From Siphonodentalium dalli (taxonomy: Eukaryota > Mollusca > Scaphopoda > Gadilida > Siphonodentaliidae): DNA of 64,000 bases. Below the pieces are notes generated by a model. The model saw nothing but the letters and a program-made list of their open reading frames with translations. It was not told the origin of the DNA and did not search any database. The stretch lies in NCBI GenBank assembly GCA_032622095.1, contig CP136066.1:169208664-169272663 (forward strand). Direction: 5' to 3'. The translations under genes and the position numbers were made by a program. The first letter of the stretch is position 1, and each line of letters opens with the position of its first letter. Of this stretch, positions 33,464 through 46,419 are shown piece after piece.

Positions 33464-34962
33464 CTGAAAGTAAAAGTAAATGGTAAAATATAATAACAAT
33501 GAGAATATTCTCGCTACATATTCTCATATGTTCATGCACACTATTTTTGGAATAGTAAGGAGTGATAGGATAGACCTATTGTAGAGATTGGAAAGGTTTA
33601 CATGCAATCAAATGTTCATAAGAACAAAACACCAATGCACAAAGCACTTCGAGAAGTGACTATAAAAGACTCAAAACTGCTATTTCAGTTGGAAATTTCC
33701 CAGTGATTTGCAGGATGCCTTGATTCCATGTATATTGCACATTTTCATATTTTATTTCAAGAAAAGCCATATATGAGTGTAGTGATCTTTTTAAACCAGA
33801 CTTGACTGACAAACATTTTCATTCAGTTAAAATTAATGAAAATTATCTAAAAGTAGTTTTTATATCCTGGGTGCATAACCAGTAGAACTTTGTTAAATGA
33901 AAAACAAAGACAAATTATTTGATGGACAATATGGCAGCCAACTAAAATTTAGAGATGGTACAAACAATTTTATTATATGACTTTTGATACAAAAAAAAAA
34001 AAACAATGCTCCATGTCAGAAAGTGGCATAATATTTAAGCTATTTCACACTCAGTTCCATCCCAAGTGTTTAACACTTTCTATACTAATTACTCATTATT
34101 GTGTACTGTGTGCTCAGGTAATAAGTTCAACAAATATCAGTACTGGTATCTGAACTTTTCCGACCAATGATCATGAATCCTTCAATACTTATATAATCTT
34201 TGAACCCCTCCAAATGAATACAAAACAATTCCAATGTACCGGTATACCCCTTATAATAAAATATCAGAAACAATTTAGTAAAGAAAGATAAACCACACCT
34301 CTATCCGCCTACTAGATAGATAAAGCATTCTCTACTAGACAAATAAATAATATGCGAGAAAGAAGGTTACAAGAACTTGGACCATTAGAATGCACCCTGC
34401 TGGTTTCCATTGTCAGCGACAGCGTCCTTAGAATTGTCAACATCCACAACGTATTTTTGTGCAATCGGTAGCGACTCCTTTCTAAAAGATCAAATGATGC
34501 GCCCCAAAATGCACTCAAATATAATTGTTCAATGTTCAGTTGGTGAAGTCATAACTTGATTAAGCAATTGGCAGTTTGTTACTATAAAGTATACAATATT
34601 CTTCTGATCTTGGTGCTAGTGCTAGACTTTCATTAATAAGTTTCAAGTGCAAACAACCAAATTCACATGACTGCTATACTCATACACTTCAGTTTTAAAT
34701 TTGAACTTTATGCAAATCATTAAGATTTTATTAGAAATTACACCATGCTATGATATTTTTGCGGCATAATTGAGAAATTATAAAGCAGACTATTTTGCGT
34801 TTTCGCATGAAAACATAACTGTTTCATAATTAATTAGCCTCTACTATACAGATAAGGTCACTTGGTAGGTCATCTCTTCTCTATAATTAGCCTGTAAATT
34901 TTGGTATGTTTTTTGACAAAAAGTGCATTAAAATACATTTAAATTTGTTTGGTGGATAAACA

Positions 34963-35107
34963 GAACATCCACGTAATGTAGCTGAAAAAGATCATTTATT
35001 TTTGCTCATATGTGGGCATCTATTCGGCTCGCCTAGAGTCTTGCCGAAAAGATGCCCACATAGTCGCAAAATTAAATCTTTATTCAGCTACACTATGTGG
35101 ATATTCT
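34963..35107. repeat. Imperfect hairpin of about 62-bp arms
   Basis: Left arm acatccacgtaatgtagctg through tgtgggcatctattcggc pairs with gccgaaaagatgcccaca through agctacactatgtggat. The loop is about 12-16 nt (tcgcctagagtctt). It is a foldback MITE or a transcribed hairpin within the gene A intron. Confidence 0.65.
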
Positions 35108-35877
35108 CTATATATTATAGGAAAACCAACTAAATATAGAGCTCATCAAATATATAGACTAGTATATTTCTGTTCCTAAGCTACATTGCATGTGTAATTG
35201 GATTTGAAAGATAATGTAACCGATGTGTATGATGACACAATTTTAGGTAGCCAAATTTAATTGGATATATAGTTACATACTGATTTTGCAATAATTATTG
35301 ATATTAATCTTTAATTATTAATCATGTGCGGTAGAAATTTAGCTTTATAGTGTGTGAGATCAGAATAGCAACTTCTATCTGAATACTATACAGATAATGC
35401 ATAGCTTGGAGTTGACTATGGTGAAATAGTTGTCAAAGAGGAGGAATAGTCCACGCGCTGCAGTTTTTGGCATACTCCAACAAGACATACATTATTTATT
35501 ATATTGTAACACTGGGGTAAATTCTCACCCAATTTCCATGTCTGATTGTGACACATTTTTATTTGCAATGGCAGCTGATGGTATAACTATATTATTAGTT
35601 ACAACCAACATCATCACATTGTGATCCTTGCATTTATTTCTATAAATATGTCATTAACAAAGTCAATTCTGCAAAACATGGGAAACTATATTGTTTATCT
35701 TTGGTGCCCGAATGGATAATGTTTTTATATATATTGGATAACTATGGACATGCAGGGAATAGCTTCATAAAAATACTAGTAGGAATCCTACCAGGATGTT
35801 ATCGGAAAATATGGTAGCAGTCAATCAGAATGCTTGAAACTCATGATAGATATAATATTTCATAATAGAATACTTAC

Positions 35878-36017
35878 CTTATATGCTGCCCTTAGATGAA
35901 GACACAGTCTTATTGCCATCAATACTCGGTTATTGTAGTTATGGATGCCGTGCGAATGTTCTTGATATCTGTAGAACATATTGCACTTCACGCAATATCC
36001 AACTAGGACCTCAACAT
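35878..36017 (-). CDS. Gene A exon 2
   Basis: 140 nt, acceptor atatactttcag, donor AAG|gtaagt, phase 1 in and phase 0 out. It encodes VEVLVGYCVKCNMFYRYQE and HGIHNYNNRVLMAIRLC; the C..C.MFYRYQE..HGIHN..NR string is a strong family signature. The exit phase matches exon 3. Confidence 0.7.
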
Positions 36018-36060
36018 CTGAAAGTATATGAACGAAGATGTCATCCATTAATTTGGGCAA

Positions 36061-37600
36061 TTAAAATTGATTCTTATAACTGAAGCTGTAATGTAAACAA
36101 AAATCTGCTGTTGTTGGAATCTGATGATATGGGGACCATCAAAATCGGATTGACTACATTTAACATTAGTTGACATAATTATTTCTTGCTCAATTTCTCT
36201 TAAAATATGAAAACCATAAACTACTGGTACTATCATTATATAAGAAAACATGAAAATCTGGCTACAGATGTGATCAACTGATATATCTACTCAAAATGTT
36301 ACTGGTTTGAAAAGCTAGCTGCATTTATTTTTATATCAACACTCACCTGGAACACTGGAAAATAAGTTGGGCACATAGCAGGTGGCAAAATTTCAGGTGG
36401 AAACCTACTGGTATCATAACAAACAAAACTGCTTGTGTTTACATGTTTGCATTGTGATGTCTTCATTACACATGTTTGAGACTCAATTTATTGTATGAAC
36501 AAAAACAAACTACTAAAATCTGGTGAAAGGAACTTCGGTAAGGCAAAAGTAATATAAACATCTTGTTTGGGTTATATACCAGAAAAAAATATGGTCGGTA
36601 GGTTGGCTAATCACTTTTTGTTTTTGTTTTTATTTTGACATATTGTTCTGGCTTTTTGTATCTTCTGCAAGATTTTGATAGATTAATTTTGAATATCTTT
36701 GTATAAACTTTAATAAAAACAATGCTTTTACACATAACTCATTCTAAGACTTTCAAATTATTTGTTTTACTAAAATTTCTGAAATATCTCTCGAAAACCA
36801 CGAAAACATCTTTAGGGTGGGACGTTTGAAATAGGGTAGGTAGGGAAACACAAACCACAAGTTGTTTTCTTTGGCCTAACGCACACCAACAATAAATGGA
36901 TCATGTTTAAATATTAGTAAAATACATCATTCCACATTTTACTGTGCTTTTCAAGATGATCTATGTTCAAATTCGTTTGATTTGCACTTGACAGCTCAAA
37001 TACATTATGTCGCAATAATTTAATGATATTAAAGGTATAAATCCATGAAAAAATTGATGGTCACACAAATAGCCATTAAGGTTATTTCTCCATAAGCTAA
37101 ACTTCAGGATTATTTCCCACAACAGAATTGACAGCATCGTCGAGAGATATGACTACAGCTACATAATGCAAGCCTAAATATGTAATGAAAACTATTCAAA
37201 ACTTGCTAGTGCTAGTCTAGTCCTGCTAACCTCAGTGTAAAAATACCAAGAGAAATGAGAACACAATTCAAGCTATCACTTGCTTCATTTCCAAAGAAAC
37301 TAACAGCTCAGTGTTACAGCCAAAATATATCAGGAACATATGCGCACAGCATGCCATTGCATGATCAATTGCCACTAGCCAATCAAAATGATCAGCTTAT
37401 GTGTGAAATGTATTGTTTCGACTTCATTGTGTAAATGTTATTAACAATTAACACAATCACCTGAGGTTTCTGTTATATGAGATCAAAATGAAATGAACAG
37501 GAATGACTTTCTGCTTAATGCTGGAAAAAACATTTTGATGAGAACATGGTGGTTAACATCTACATTGCACCTACCATTAATCACATGATCCACACAATAT
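36061..37600. other. Gene A intron 1, no gene seen
   Basis: About 1.5 kb of AT-rich sequence. One more small exon could be hidden here, because the exit phase of exon 1 does not settle clearly with exon 2. Confidence 0.35.
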
Positions 37601-37609
37601 ATCATTCCA

Positions 37610-38308
37610 GACGTTGATGCGACCTGAAGCTCAAGAATTGTTTGGCAATACACTGACTCTCCTCAGGCCTAATCTCTGTGATATCAAACACTTTCCACTT
37701 CACATCAACCGGAATCTTCTTTTCTTTTACATATCTGACTGGAATCTCAATGTTTCCTGGATAATGATGTCCATCTACAATCGGCATTATCTGCTCCTCA
37801 TCATATGTTTTCTCTTTAGTGTGGCCCATAAGGGCATAGCAAACCTTTTTATGGACACATGATTTTGTGCCAGCTGCACATGGACACCTCATTGTATCTT
37901 CTTTTGTGTCAAAAATAACAAGTCTACCAAGTTGAGAGTACCCTTTGGATCGAAGTGACGTGTACACACTGTATGCACTGTACCTGTCGGATGCCGGTGA
38001 TACGCCTGTCCTTTTGGTAACTGGTGGCACTCCTGCGTTGGTAGCCTTATAATAAAATTCCTTGCACAGATCCGCAAGTGTCTCACACTCGGTCCTTACT
38101 GTTCTTATGATATCTTCAGTAAGGATATTTATACCGAAGTAATCGCTCCCCTTTTCGATGAAATCAATCGATCTAAGATGTTGACACATAAAATATTTGA
38201 TTTTCGTCCTTGAATAGAGTGCGAGCAGCTCTTGGCATTCTTTACTGTCGCAGGACATCTGTACAGGGCCAGCAACATTTCTGTTCACATGCACTTGCTG
38301 TGTATATC
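37610..38308 (-). CDS. Gene A 5' exon with SWIM-type zinc finger (KDZ/HMGXB3-like)
   Basis: Long minus-strand exon opening after acceptor gggtttttcag at 38309. About 230 residues, ending at a donor I cannot fix (candidates GAGA|gtcagt near 37660 and CAAC|gtctgg near 37617 give the phase 1 needed by exon 2). RCPCAAGTKSCVHKKVCYAL is a CxC...CxH SWIM zinc finger, and VYTSLRSKGYSQLGRLVIFD precedes it. SWIM fingers bind DNA or protein and occur near the N-terminus of KDZ-type transposases. The upstream start of the gene is not seen. A Cys-rich ORF at 38551-38400 (ECCMECPVH) may be another exon. Confidence 0.65.
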
Positions 38309-38551
38309 CTGAAAAACCCTTAGCCATAATATTGTATTAGTTCTATCCACGCAAATGCCTTTTAAGTGACGAGTATCACTTATGACATCATTCTGCATTG
38401 TATTCAATTCTATAGGTTCTGCTACTAACTTCAGATTGTATATAAAGATGGATAAATACCAACACCCGCCCGATCTATGAACTGGACATTCCATGCAGCA
38501 CTCTACACCGCTATATAAATAGTCAAAGAATAATATCTTAATGTGTTTCAA

Positions 38552-39096
38552 TCTATTTGTTATATTAATATTCGGTATACTAGGATTAAGTATCTAGTAT
38601 TGTACGCAAGATCATCAGAGGCGAGCATTTCATGTTAAAATGAATGTTAATTTAAATAAGGTGACCAACTCTTGTAGATGGTGAGAATATAGTAGACATG
38701 CATATTATTGTCTATATAGCACTATAATCTTAGTGTGCGTTATTTGGTAAAAATATACTACATCATTGTGAGTGCATATAAACCCACTATAAATTTATAA
38801 TAAACTAGTTTCTGTGGAATAGTTTTAATTAATTTGATTTAGTCTAGGACCACATTGTTGTTTCTGTGTCTTTCTTTTCAAATTAGATTTAAATTTAACT
38901 GAGAGCAAACTCTTTGGGTTGGGTCTACTTCTCATGTTATGCATTAAAGCCTTCTGATACCATCTGGATATCCCCCGTTGTGTCTTCTAAAATGTTACAA
39001 GATTTTCGCTCCACATGTGGGAGGGCTGGGATAATTTTCTGGCCTTTGATATGAAGGCATGAGTGTATGACATGCTTACCAGTGACATGAAATTGC
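38552..39096. other. No gene seen
   Basis: About 550 bp, AT-rich, between gene A and the tandem repeat array. It could hold the upstream start of gene A, but nothing is identifiable. Confidence 0.4.
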
Positions 39097-40454
39097 TATA
39101 GCATAAAATGCTCACCTCGGATTCTTGGTAACTTTTAGTATGTTGTTTTATTAGGGCTGATATTTTCAATCAGTGAAAGGTTCAAGTTCCAAATGCGTTT
39201 GCAACATCCTGAATGCCTAATATACCCATACACAATAATAAATCCTGAATGTTTTTTTTATTGAAATTTCGAGAAATTTTCAAACTTTCGGCTCTTTTCG
39301 GGTTAAATTGTACATACTACTGTTGCATTTTGTCCCCAAAATAATTATATGCTATACAAAATCATTATATTTCAAGCATTGTTGACTGTGATAAACAATG
39401 ACCATGTTAACACTTCCCAACCAATATTCAAATATTTGTATTAGGGCTGATATTTTCAATCAGTAAAAGGTTCAAGTTCCAAATTCGTTTCCAACATCTT
39501 GAATGCCTAATATAGCCATACACAATAATAAGTACTGAATGATCAAAAATTTCTTCAATTATTTTTTTATTATTGAAATTTTGAATTTTTTTCAAACTTT
39601 CGGCTTTACTCGGGTGAAATTGTACATACTATGATACTACTGTTGCATTTTGTTCCCAAAATAATTATATGCTATACAAAATCAATTATATTTCAAACAT
39701 GGTTGACTGTGATAAACAATGACCATGTTAACACTTCCCAACCAATATTCAAATAATTTTAATAAGGCTTTCAATCAGTGAAAGGTTCAAGTTCCAAATG
39801 CGTTTCCACCATCCTGAATGCCTAATATATCCATTCTCAATAATAAATACTGAATGATCAAACAATTTTCAAAAATATAGTTTTTTTATTGAAATTTGAA
39901 GAAGTTTTCAAACTTTCGGCTCTCTTCGGGTCAAATTGTACATACTACTGTTGCATTTTGTCCCCATAATAAGTATATGCTATACAAAATCAATTATATT
40001 TCAAACATGGTTGACTGTGATAAACAATGACCATGTTAACACTTCCCAACCAATATTCAAATAATTTTATTAAGGCTGATATTTTCAATCAGTGAAAGGT
40101 TCAAGTTCCAAATGCGTTTCCAACATCCTGAATGCCTAATATACCCATACACAATATTAAAACCTGAATCATCAAAAATTTCTTTAAAAATGTTTTGTTT
40201 TATTCAAATTTGGAGAAACTTTCGGCTCTTTTTGGGTGAAATTGTACATACTACTGTCCCCAAGATAATTATATGCCATACAAAATAAATTCTATTTACA
40301 AAATTGTTGACTGTGATAAACAATGAGCATGTTAACAACACTCCCCGACCAATATTCATATATTTTTTATTTATCTAAAATATGCACCTTCGAAGAAATT
40401 TCTATAGCGTAAAATGCCCACCTCGTATTCTTGGTAACTTTTAGTATGTTGTCC
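39097..40454. repeat. Tandem array of four about 300-bp units, bounded by a 50-bp direct repeat
   Basis: Units start near 39151, 39441, 39756 and 40070 (ggctgatattttcaatcagt...gaccatgttaacacttccc). They differ by indels in T/A runs. The string tatagc.taaaatgc.cacctcg followed by attcttggtaacttttagta flanks both sides (39097-39147 and 40400-40454). No ORF. Confidence 0.9.
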
Positions 40455-40539
40455 TAAACACATTCTGGAAAATCACCTCTTCAGCGGTAGTTTTTTCCTT
40501 AGTTTACCGTAATGTTCCTGGAGTAGAAAAGGCACACTG

Positions 40540-41140
40540 CAATATACGTGAGCACGGGAGATGCCCAGAGCCAAGGAGATCACGCGCTCGTTGAATGCTC
40601 ACGCATATTGCAGTTGCAAACAGTATCTGATTACCACCCAAGGCTGGATCTAAGTATAGTCAGACAAGTAAATAAAGGGCACAACTGACCTTATCCAGAC
40701 CAACTAAAAGTTCAATTAACATTTCTCAGTGCAATTCTAGGTTATGCTACTAAGTTCAGCTATGAAATGACAAGGAAGGGGCAATATTCAATATACGTGA
40801 GGACGGGAGACTCCAAGGGCCAAAGAGGTCACGCGCTCGTTGAATGCTCACGCATATTACAGTTGCAAACAGTAACTGATTACCACCCAAGGCTGGATCT
40901 AAGTATAGTCAGACAAGTAAATAAAGGGCACAACTGACCTTACCCAGGCCAACTAAAAGTTCAATTAACATTTCTCAGTGCAATTCTAGGTTATGCTACT
41001 AAGTTCAGCTATGAAATGAAAAGGAAGGGGAAATATTCAATATACGTGAGCACGGGAGACTCCAAGGGCCAAAGAGACCACGCGCTCGATGGATGCTCAC
41101 GCGCTTGTTGGATACTCAAGCATATTGCAAGTTGCGATCA
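40540..41140. repeat. Tandem array, about 249-bp period, 2.4 copies, with terminal inverted words
   Basis: caatatacgtgag recurs at 40540, 40789 and 41038. Within each unit, gcaatatacgtgagca faces tgctcacgcatattgc, giving a potential stem. The third copy is partial and adds a second ctcacgcgctt block. Confidence 0.88.
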
Positions 41141-41635
41141 TTGCGAATTATTTCGTCTGTAGGTTCGCAAACCAGTTGTATTCATAAGCGGCCAATCGCT
41201 GGACACTGAGATTTCATATATGTGGACAACATCTATTACGAACAGGCGCCAGTTTACGGAGTGTGTGGGCAAAACGTGGGACTTCCGTGCAGCTCCAATC
41301 CAAAAAACCTTTGTAACGCAGGTACATATTAGCGAGTTAGCTACACGTACCGATACACTTTTGTAATCCTAAACTGTTTTACGGGTATAATTCAGAACAT
41401 CGACTGGTGACGTATGGTGCGCCAACTACAACACAATGCGAGATATGAGTCGGTTATCTGCGGCTGTCTCCGCTTGGCGGCGTTATACGCGAAGTCGGTC
41501 CAAGCGATAACTGACTAACTCCAAGCGATAAGTGGCTATAAGAACAGCAGTGGTATAATTAACGAATAACAGTATATTCTCGACCAGAATTTAGAGAGGT
41601 CCTATGTTCTTACATATATGTATCGTAGTTAACTT
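41141..41635. other. No gene; CpG-rich by local standards
   Basis: Contains ccaagcgataa twice (41501, 41523) and several CG words. It may be a promoter region for the SAP-like ORF that follows. Confidence 0.3.
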
Positions 41636-41761
41636 ATGGATCGTAAATTTGATGAAATGAACTTGGCACAACTGAAAGATGAATTGAGAAAGCATGGCGA
41701 TAAATTGTCGTGCCGAAAACATGAATTAAAACAGATGTATGTTTCAAATATTATCGAATAA
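41636..41761 (+). CDS. Short SAP-domain-like ORF, possible first exon
   Basis: The ATG at 41636 opens 41 codons to TAA at 41761, containing MNLAQLKDELRKHGDKLSCR followed by KHELKQM. The pattern L..LK.EL.KHG...S.RK.EL matches a SAP motif, used for DNA binding. A donor-like AT|gtatgt at 41737 would make it a first exon of 101 nt. The next exon is not identified. SAP first exons of this kind are frequent in transposon-derived genes, so it may belong to a relic. Confidence 0.45.
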   Translation: MDRKFDEMNLAQLKDELRKHGDKLSCRKHELKQMYVSNIIE

Positions 41762-42746
41762 TAAACAAGCATCTATCACCGATATCGCCTCTCATAATTG
41801 CTGTTCGTTGTATTGTTGTGCCATTTTTTTATTCTTATAGTATCTGTACATCAGAGGAAATACCCATAATAAAATAGTGTTTACACTGACTATCCTATTG
41901 AGAAACCAATTCTTGATCCCACGGCTTATATATAATAGCACGCAAAGTCATAGGCATATATCGTGGTTTATTACATTTATTTACACCCAAACAGAACAAA
42001 CTATAACACATCAGATAAATTGATAAGTTTTACATTAAAGATTCAGACAGATGTGTGCACAACGGCAAACTGTATATATATAGATATACAACAATATATG
42101 AATACGTGTGGGTGGCACGTGCTAGTCGAGCGCATGATATTGTGATGACGTAATGTTATAGGGTATTTAGGATTCTTGGTAAAATGTAGCATTGTCGCCT
42201 TGCTTATGACCACCGACAGAGTGATTTGTAATTAGATTAACTGTCAACGGGTCTTCCTACATTGAGAATGACACACGCATCTGTATACTTTGTTTACATA
42301 ACACTCAAAGGGAATGCTCAAGTAATAAATCCCCACATGTCGCTTGTTCACAACGACGCTCGTCATTGGCGGTTTAAATATATTGATGACAAATAGCATT
42401 AATTGGGGTCAAATTAACATTTGAAACAAACTAATTTCGTATTCCAGATTGGAATTTTACAAAAACACCAAATAGCTTGGTAACGAAGAAAATCTGGAGC
42501 CCGAGTAGTTCTATCTTATGGAACTTCCAGACGATAAGTTGCCAATAGTTTGAAAGTTTGGCGATTAAAAACTATATGGATGAAACGAAACTCCATGTCA
42601 CAAGCTGTGGGATCTTCATTTCAACCGAAAACCTTTCCTAGCTAGCTTAGGCCTATACTACTAGATAGAATAGTTGAAGTAAAGTGCCCTACTTACATAC
42701 ACAACGCGAGACCACACTATTTCTTCAGAAAATTTACAGTATTTAA
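41762..42746. other. No gene seen
   Basis: About 1 kb without a supported feature; mixed AT-rich sequence. Confidence 0.4.
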
Positions 42747-43493
42747 AGATACGGGTGGCGTACGTTGACGGTGGGTATGCTGTTAAAATATTCGCCTCCG
42801 TCAAAACCCCCCATAAACAGAAATAATAGTAAAATATAGACGGAAATAGTTCTTATACAAATAATATATATGGCATAAACAGTATGTTATCGTCGAACGT
42901 TTTTCCTTTGTTATGTAAACAAAAGCAAACAACGATGCAGAGCCTGGTGTTTGTTTAGATCCGGATATGGTAAACATAAAGAGCGTTTTTTGTTACTGTT
43001 TCCTGATATGGAAATAATAAAGGGCGTTTCTATAATTTGTGTGCGATTAACCAATATAATTGCGTTATATTATGTTATGTAAACAGAAGCAAAACTGCTG
43101 TAACACGATCAGGCTCTTGTTTACGTACATCATCGTAGCCTAAGTCTTGATGACAATATACTATTTACACGCTGATTATGTTTGGCATATGAGCAACACT
43201 AGAGCCTATATATATTTTAATATTCCTTCTGTTGATGGCGATTTGAACAAATATGAATATTTCTTGAACGAACGCCGCCGGTGCCTGTAAAGAAGCAAAA
43301 CTGCTGTAACACGATCAGGCTCTTGTTTACGTACATCATCGTAGCCTAAGTCTTGATGACAATATACTATTTACACGCTGATTATGTTTGGCATATGAGC
43401 AACACTAGAGCCTATATATATTTTAATATTCCTTCTGTTGATGGCGATTTGAACAAATATGAATATTTCTTGAACGAACGCCGGCGGTGCCTG
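42747..43493. mobile_element. TTAA-type MITE with internal 206-bp tandem duplication
   Basis: Starts after TTAA at 42743-42746 and carries cggtgggtatgctgttaaaat. The right end reads gaacgccgccggtgcctgtaa, matching in inverse the left end of the copy at 25648 (aatattcatatttgttc next to the terminus). The last 206 bp, from gaagcaaaactgctg to ggtgcctgtaaa, are repeated in direct orientation (43086-43291 and 43292-43497) with one visible difference (gccgcc/gccggc). Confidence 0.75.
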
Positions 43494-44300
43494 TAAAGTA
43501 AATGATAATGGGTCACTAGCTTTGGACAAGAAACATGACTAGTATTATCAAATACAAGGAGAGTTGTTTTGCACACAAAAACAGAGTTGTGTTTTTGTTG
43601 TTTTCACACAAGCTGACTGCAAATGGATGGTTATCGAGTGTGATGACGAGTTCATCTCGAGGATGGTTTCCTCTCTATCGTATTTATACACAACGTATTT
43701 CAAAGAGGTTAATAAAAAAATAAAACACCTCACAGAAACTATAGATAACTTAACTCAGTTTATAATTCATGATGACAATGATATTTTGTATCAAATACTC
43801 GCGGGACAGCTGACCTGTGAATGGTAAAAAAGAGGCATTCTTTCTCACCGCCACATTTATTTATTTATAACTCGAGAATTGACAGGAATCACATCTGTAC
43901 CCGGTCTGTGTAATTACATAATTTTATTGCACCCTCGTGCAGCCTCTATTTATTTTTGGAGACTTAAGAGATAGCAGCATGCATGTATTACTGTAACACG
44001 ATACAGTTTATGTCATAACAATCGGACGATGTGTTGTATATATCCTCACTGCGTGTGCATATGGTTTCTCAAAACAACCCACCCGCAACATGCGCATGGC
44101 AAAGTCATTTCACTCGACAAACCAATTTAACCCAACGTTATCGCCTTTGAACTGATGTTTGTTTCTAGTTACTTTCTACTACCTATTCCAACAGCTTAAT
44201 ATACTGTAATAACTTACAACATATCAAACAAACAACAGGTAGAAGGCATTTTAAAAACGAATTTTAGAGAAAGAAGATACAGCTGCACTATTCAGGGACG

Positions 44301-44585
44301 ATGCGACAATTGGGAGGGGTTGGTTTCTTTCTTTCACTCATTTTGGTAACATTTTCGACAAATAATTTCATCGACCAATCGAGTGTTGACCTAAACGGTT
44401 CAAAATTTCAGACTGAGAACATAGGTTATGCTAGCTCTAATACATATACAATTCCGTTAGTTAAATTTTCCAACAATGATTCGGTCTATAGTTTAGACTC
44501 ATGGTCCAATAATGCCCTGCATGTACTTTCAGTCAAATATAAGACCGATTTACACAGAAAACAGCTGACACTCGCTGTGACTGTG
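44301..44585 (+). CDS. Candidate first exon with signal peptide
   Basis: The ATG at 44301 opens 95 codons to a donor-like GTG|gtaaga. The first residues, MRQLGGVGFFLSLILVTFS, look like a signal peptide; the rest is Ser/Asn-rich with no known domain. No second exon was found before the Harbinger relic begins, so it may be spurious. Confidence 0.25.
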
Positions 44586-44929
44586 GTAAGAATGTGCAGA
44601 TCATAACGTATATATATCGATATTTCGTTTCTTTATCGGCCTATATTATCACCACTACAATATTTATCATTCTTGATGTTGAAATGCGCTATGTTCAATT
44701 GGTAACAATCTATTAAAATGAGAAATCAGTCGGTATTACACAACACGATTCTGGCCCATCCCACATCGGCGGAGTTATACTCGCATCTATCATGGGATTA
44801 GCCTGTGTATAATCGGTTGTTTCGTTACATGTGGGATGTGAACACTCGCCAAGGGTGGTTACCTCACCGTTTAAAGGTAGGTCACATGCACAATGTCTGA
44901 CAGGACAGTGATAGGTCACAGCGATGTCG

Positions 44930-46010
44930 CATTCATCGATTAATTTGATGCTTGTCGCTGAATATCTTGATCCAGATGATATTCTTGTTCTTATTGCTGA
45001 AGCTGCAGATCGTCCAAGAGTACGTTTAACCAAACATATTTGATTTGAACCAAGCGACTGATGGGGAATGTGCGAAACACAATTCAGATTCTTAAAGGAC
45101 GATATACAGATGGTCAAAGCTTTGCGGATCCCTCATAATTTCATAGGCACCAACGGTACCGTCGTCTCGGGATTAGATGCGCTGTGCATAACTCGACGTT
45201 GACCTACTTATCCAAATCGTTTGACTGATTTGGTCGACATGTTTGGACGTTCGGAATCTGAAATTTCAAGAATTTTCAACGAGACAATTGACCACATATA
45301 TACAGAACATGACCGCTTATTGGAAGACCTGAATCACCGATGGCTGCAGCAGCAACATTTGGACAGATATAGGGATGCTATCAATGCACACGGCATCCCT
45401 TTAAATAATTGTTGGGGGTTTATAGATGGTACCGGGAGACTGATATATCGACCCAGAAAAACAAAAAAATATTGTTTTTAGCGGCCACAAGCGTTTCCTC
45501 TGCTTGAAATTCCAAGCTGTCACAACTCCGAACGGACTCATTGCTAACCTGTATTTCGAGTGGAAGGAAGACGCCACAATTCGGGTATGTTGCGTTTTAT
45601 TGGACTTCTTCCTAAACTTGAAGAGCGCATTACCGGGACCGACGGTCACATTTATGCTCTCTACGGAGATCCGGCAATCCCATTGAGACCACACCTCATG
45701 ACACATTTCAGAGGTAGAATGAGTGACGAAGAAAAACAATCCAACACAGAGACGTCAGGGTTTCAGTTGAATGGAGCTTTGGGAAAGTTGTGAAGACATT
45801 TGCATTTCTCGACTTTAATAATTTTAAGCTGTATTTACAACCTGTCGGGAAGTACTACATAGTGTGTATCCTGCAGATAAATCGCCACACTTGCCTATAT
45901 GGGAACAGTCAGCCCAATAGAGAAACGTGATTACCGACCACTGGCAAATGACGGGATTGAGCACGATACGCAGTTGAAGTTTGAAGTTACTCATTTCTTG
46001 TGATTATCTA
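44930..46010 (+). pseudogene. PIF/Harbinger DDE transposase relic
   Basis: Plus-strand pieces in shifting frames follow the order of a Harbinger transposase. LIAEAADRPRVRLTKHI and KALRIPHNFIGTNGTV come first. Then come LVDMFGRSESEISRIFNETI, GIPLNNCWGFIDGT (first catalytic Asp), KFQAVTTPNGLIANL, GHIYALYGDPAIPLRPHLM (second Asp) and NTETSGFQLNGALGKL, where the catalytic Glu of VEWAFGK is lost. Several stops and frameshifts make it non-functional. In live elements the enzyme cuts and pastes with a 3-bp TWA target. A minus-strand ORF at 45117-44713 is its shadow. Confidence 0.8.
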
Positions 46011-46245
46011 TTAAAGTTTTCATTAAAGCAAACACCGATTGTTTCTCTTCCTTTTCCAGTTCCAGCCGCAGTCTAAACGTTCCCTTTCGAGTTTCATGCG
46101 TTCTTCTTGTAAACCCAGCTCTCGGTCCCTGAATTCTCGGTCCTTCTCAGCATTCTGCATAAGAAATCCAATTGCTGTCGGTCGTTTTTTCCTGGCTGGC
46201 TCATCAGTGTATGTAATAGAAAGAACTACATTAAATGATTAATTA
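45990..46245 (-). pseudogene. Harbinger partner (Myb/SANT-like) protein, C-terminal relic
   Basis: On the minus strand, ARKKRPTAIGFLMQNAEKD and FRDRELGLQEERMKLERERL run to near 46010, with one frameshift before the last residues. Such a basic KKRPTA motif followed by a charged coiled coil is the usual end of the second Harbinger protein. It converges with the transposase relic tail to tail, the normal arrangement of these elements. Confidence 0.6.
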
Positions 46246-46419
46246 AATTAAATGGAATTAAATTGAAAAAAAAAAACCTCATTATTTAAGCAACGCGACT
46301 CAATATAAAGCATGTCATGCACACGCGGATAATTTGTTTTGCAACTCTGAAATAGATTCAGAGCCGAATAAATATTGCATTGCCGTTTCGTGTTGCTTTA
46401 TTATTAACTATGAAAGTAG

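Noticed and set aside
39151-41140. CRISPR-like repeats
   Set aside because: Repeats of 250-300 bp without unique spacers, in a eukaryotic context.
44713-45117. 134-codon Cys-rich minus-strand ORF
   Set aside because: The plus strand here carries the N-terminal part of the Harbinger transposase relic in collinear order.
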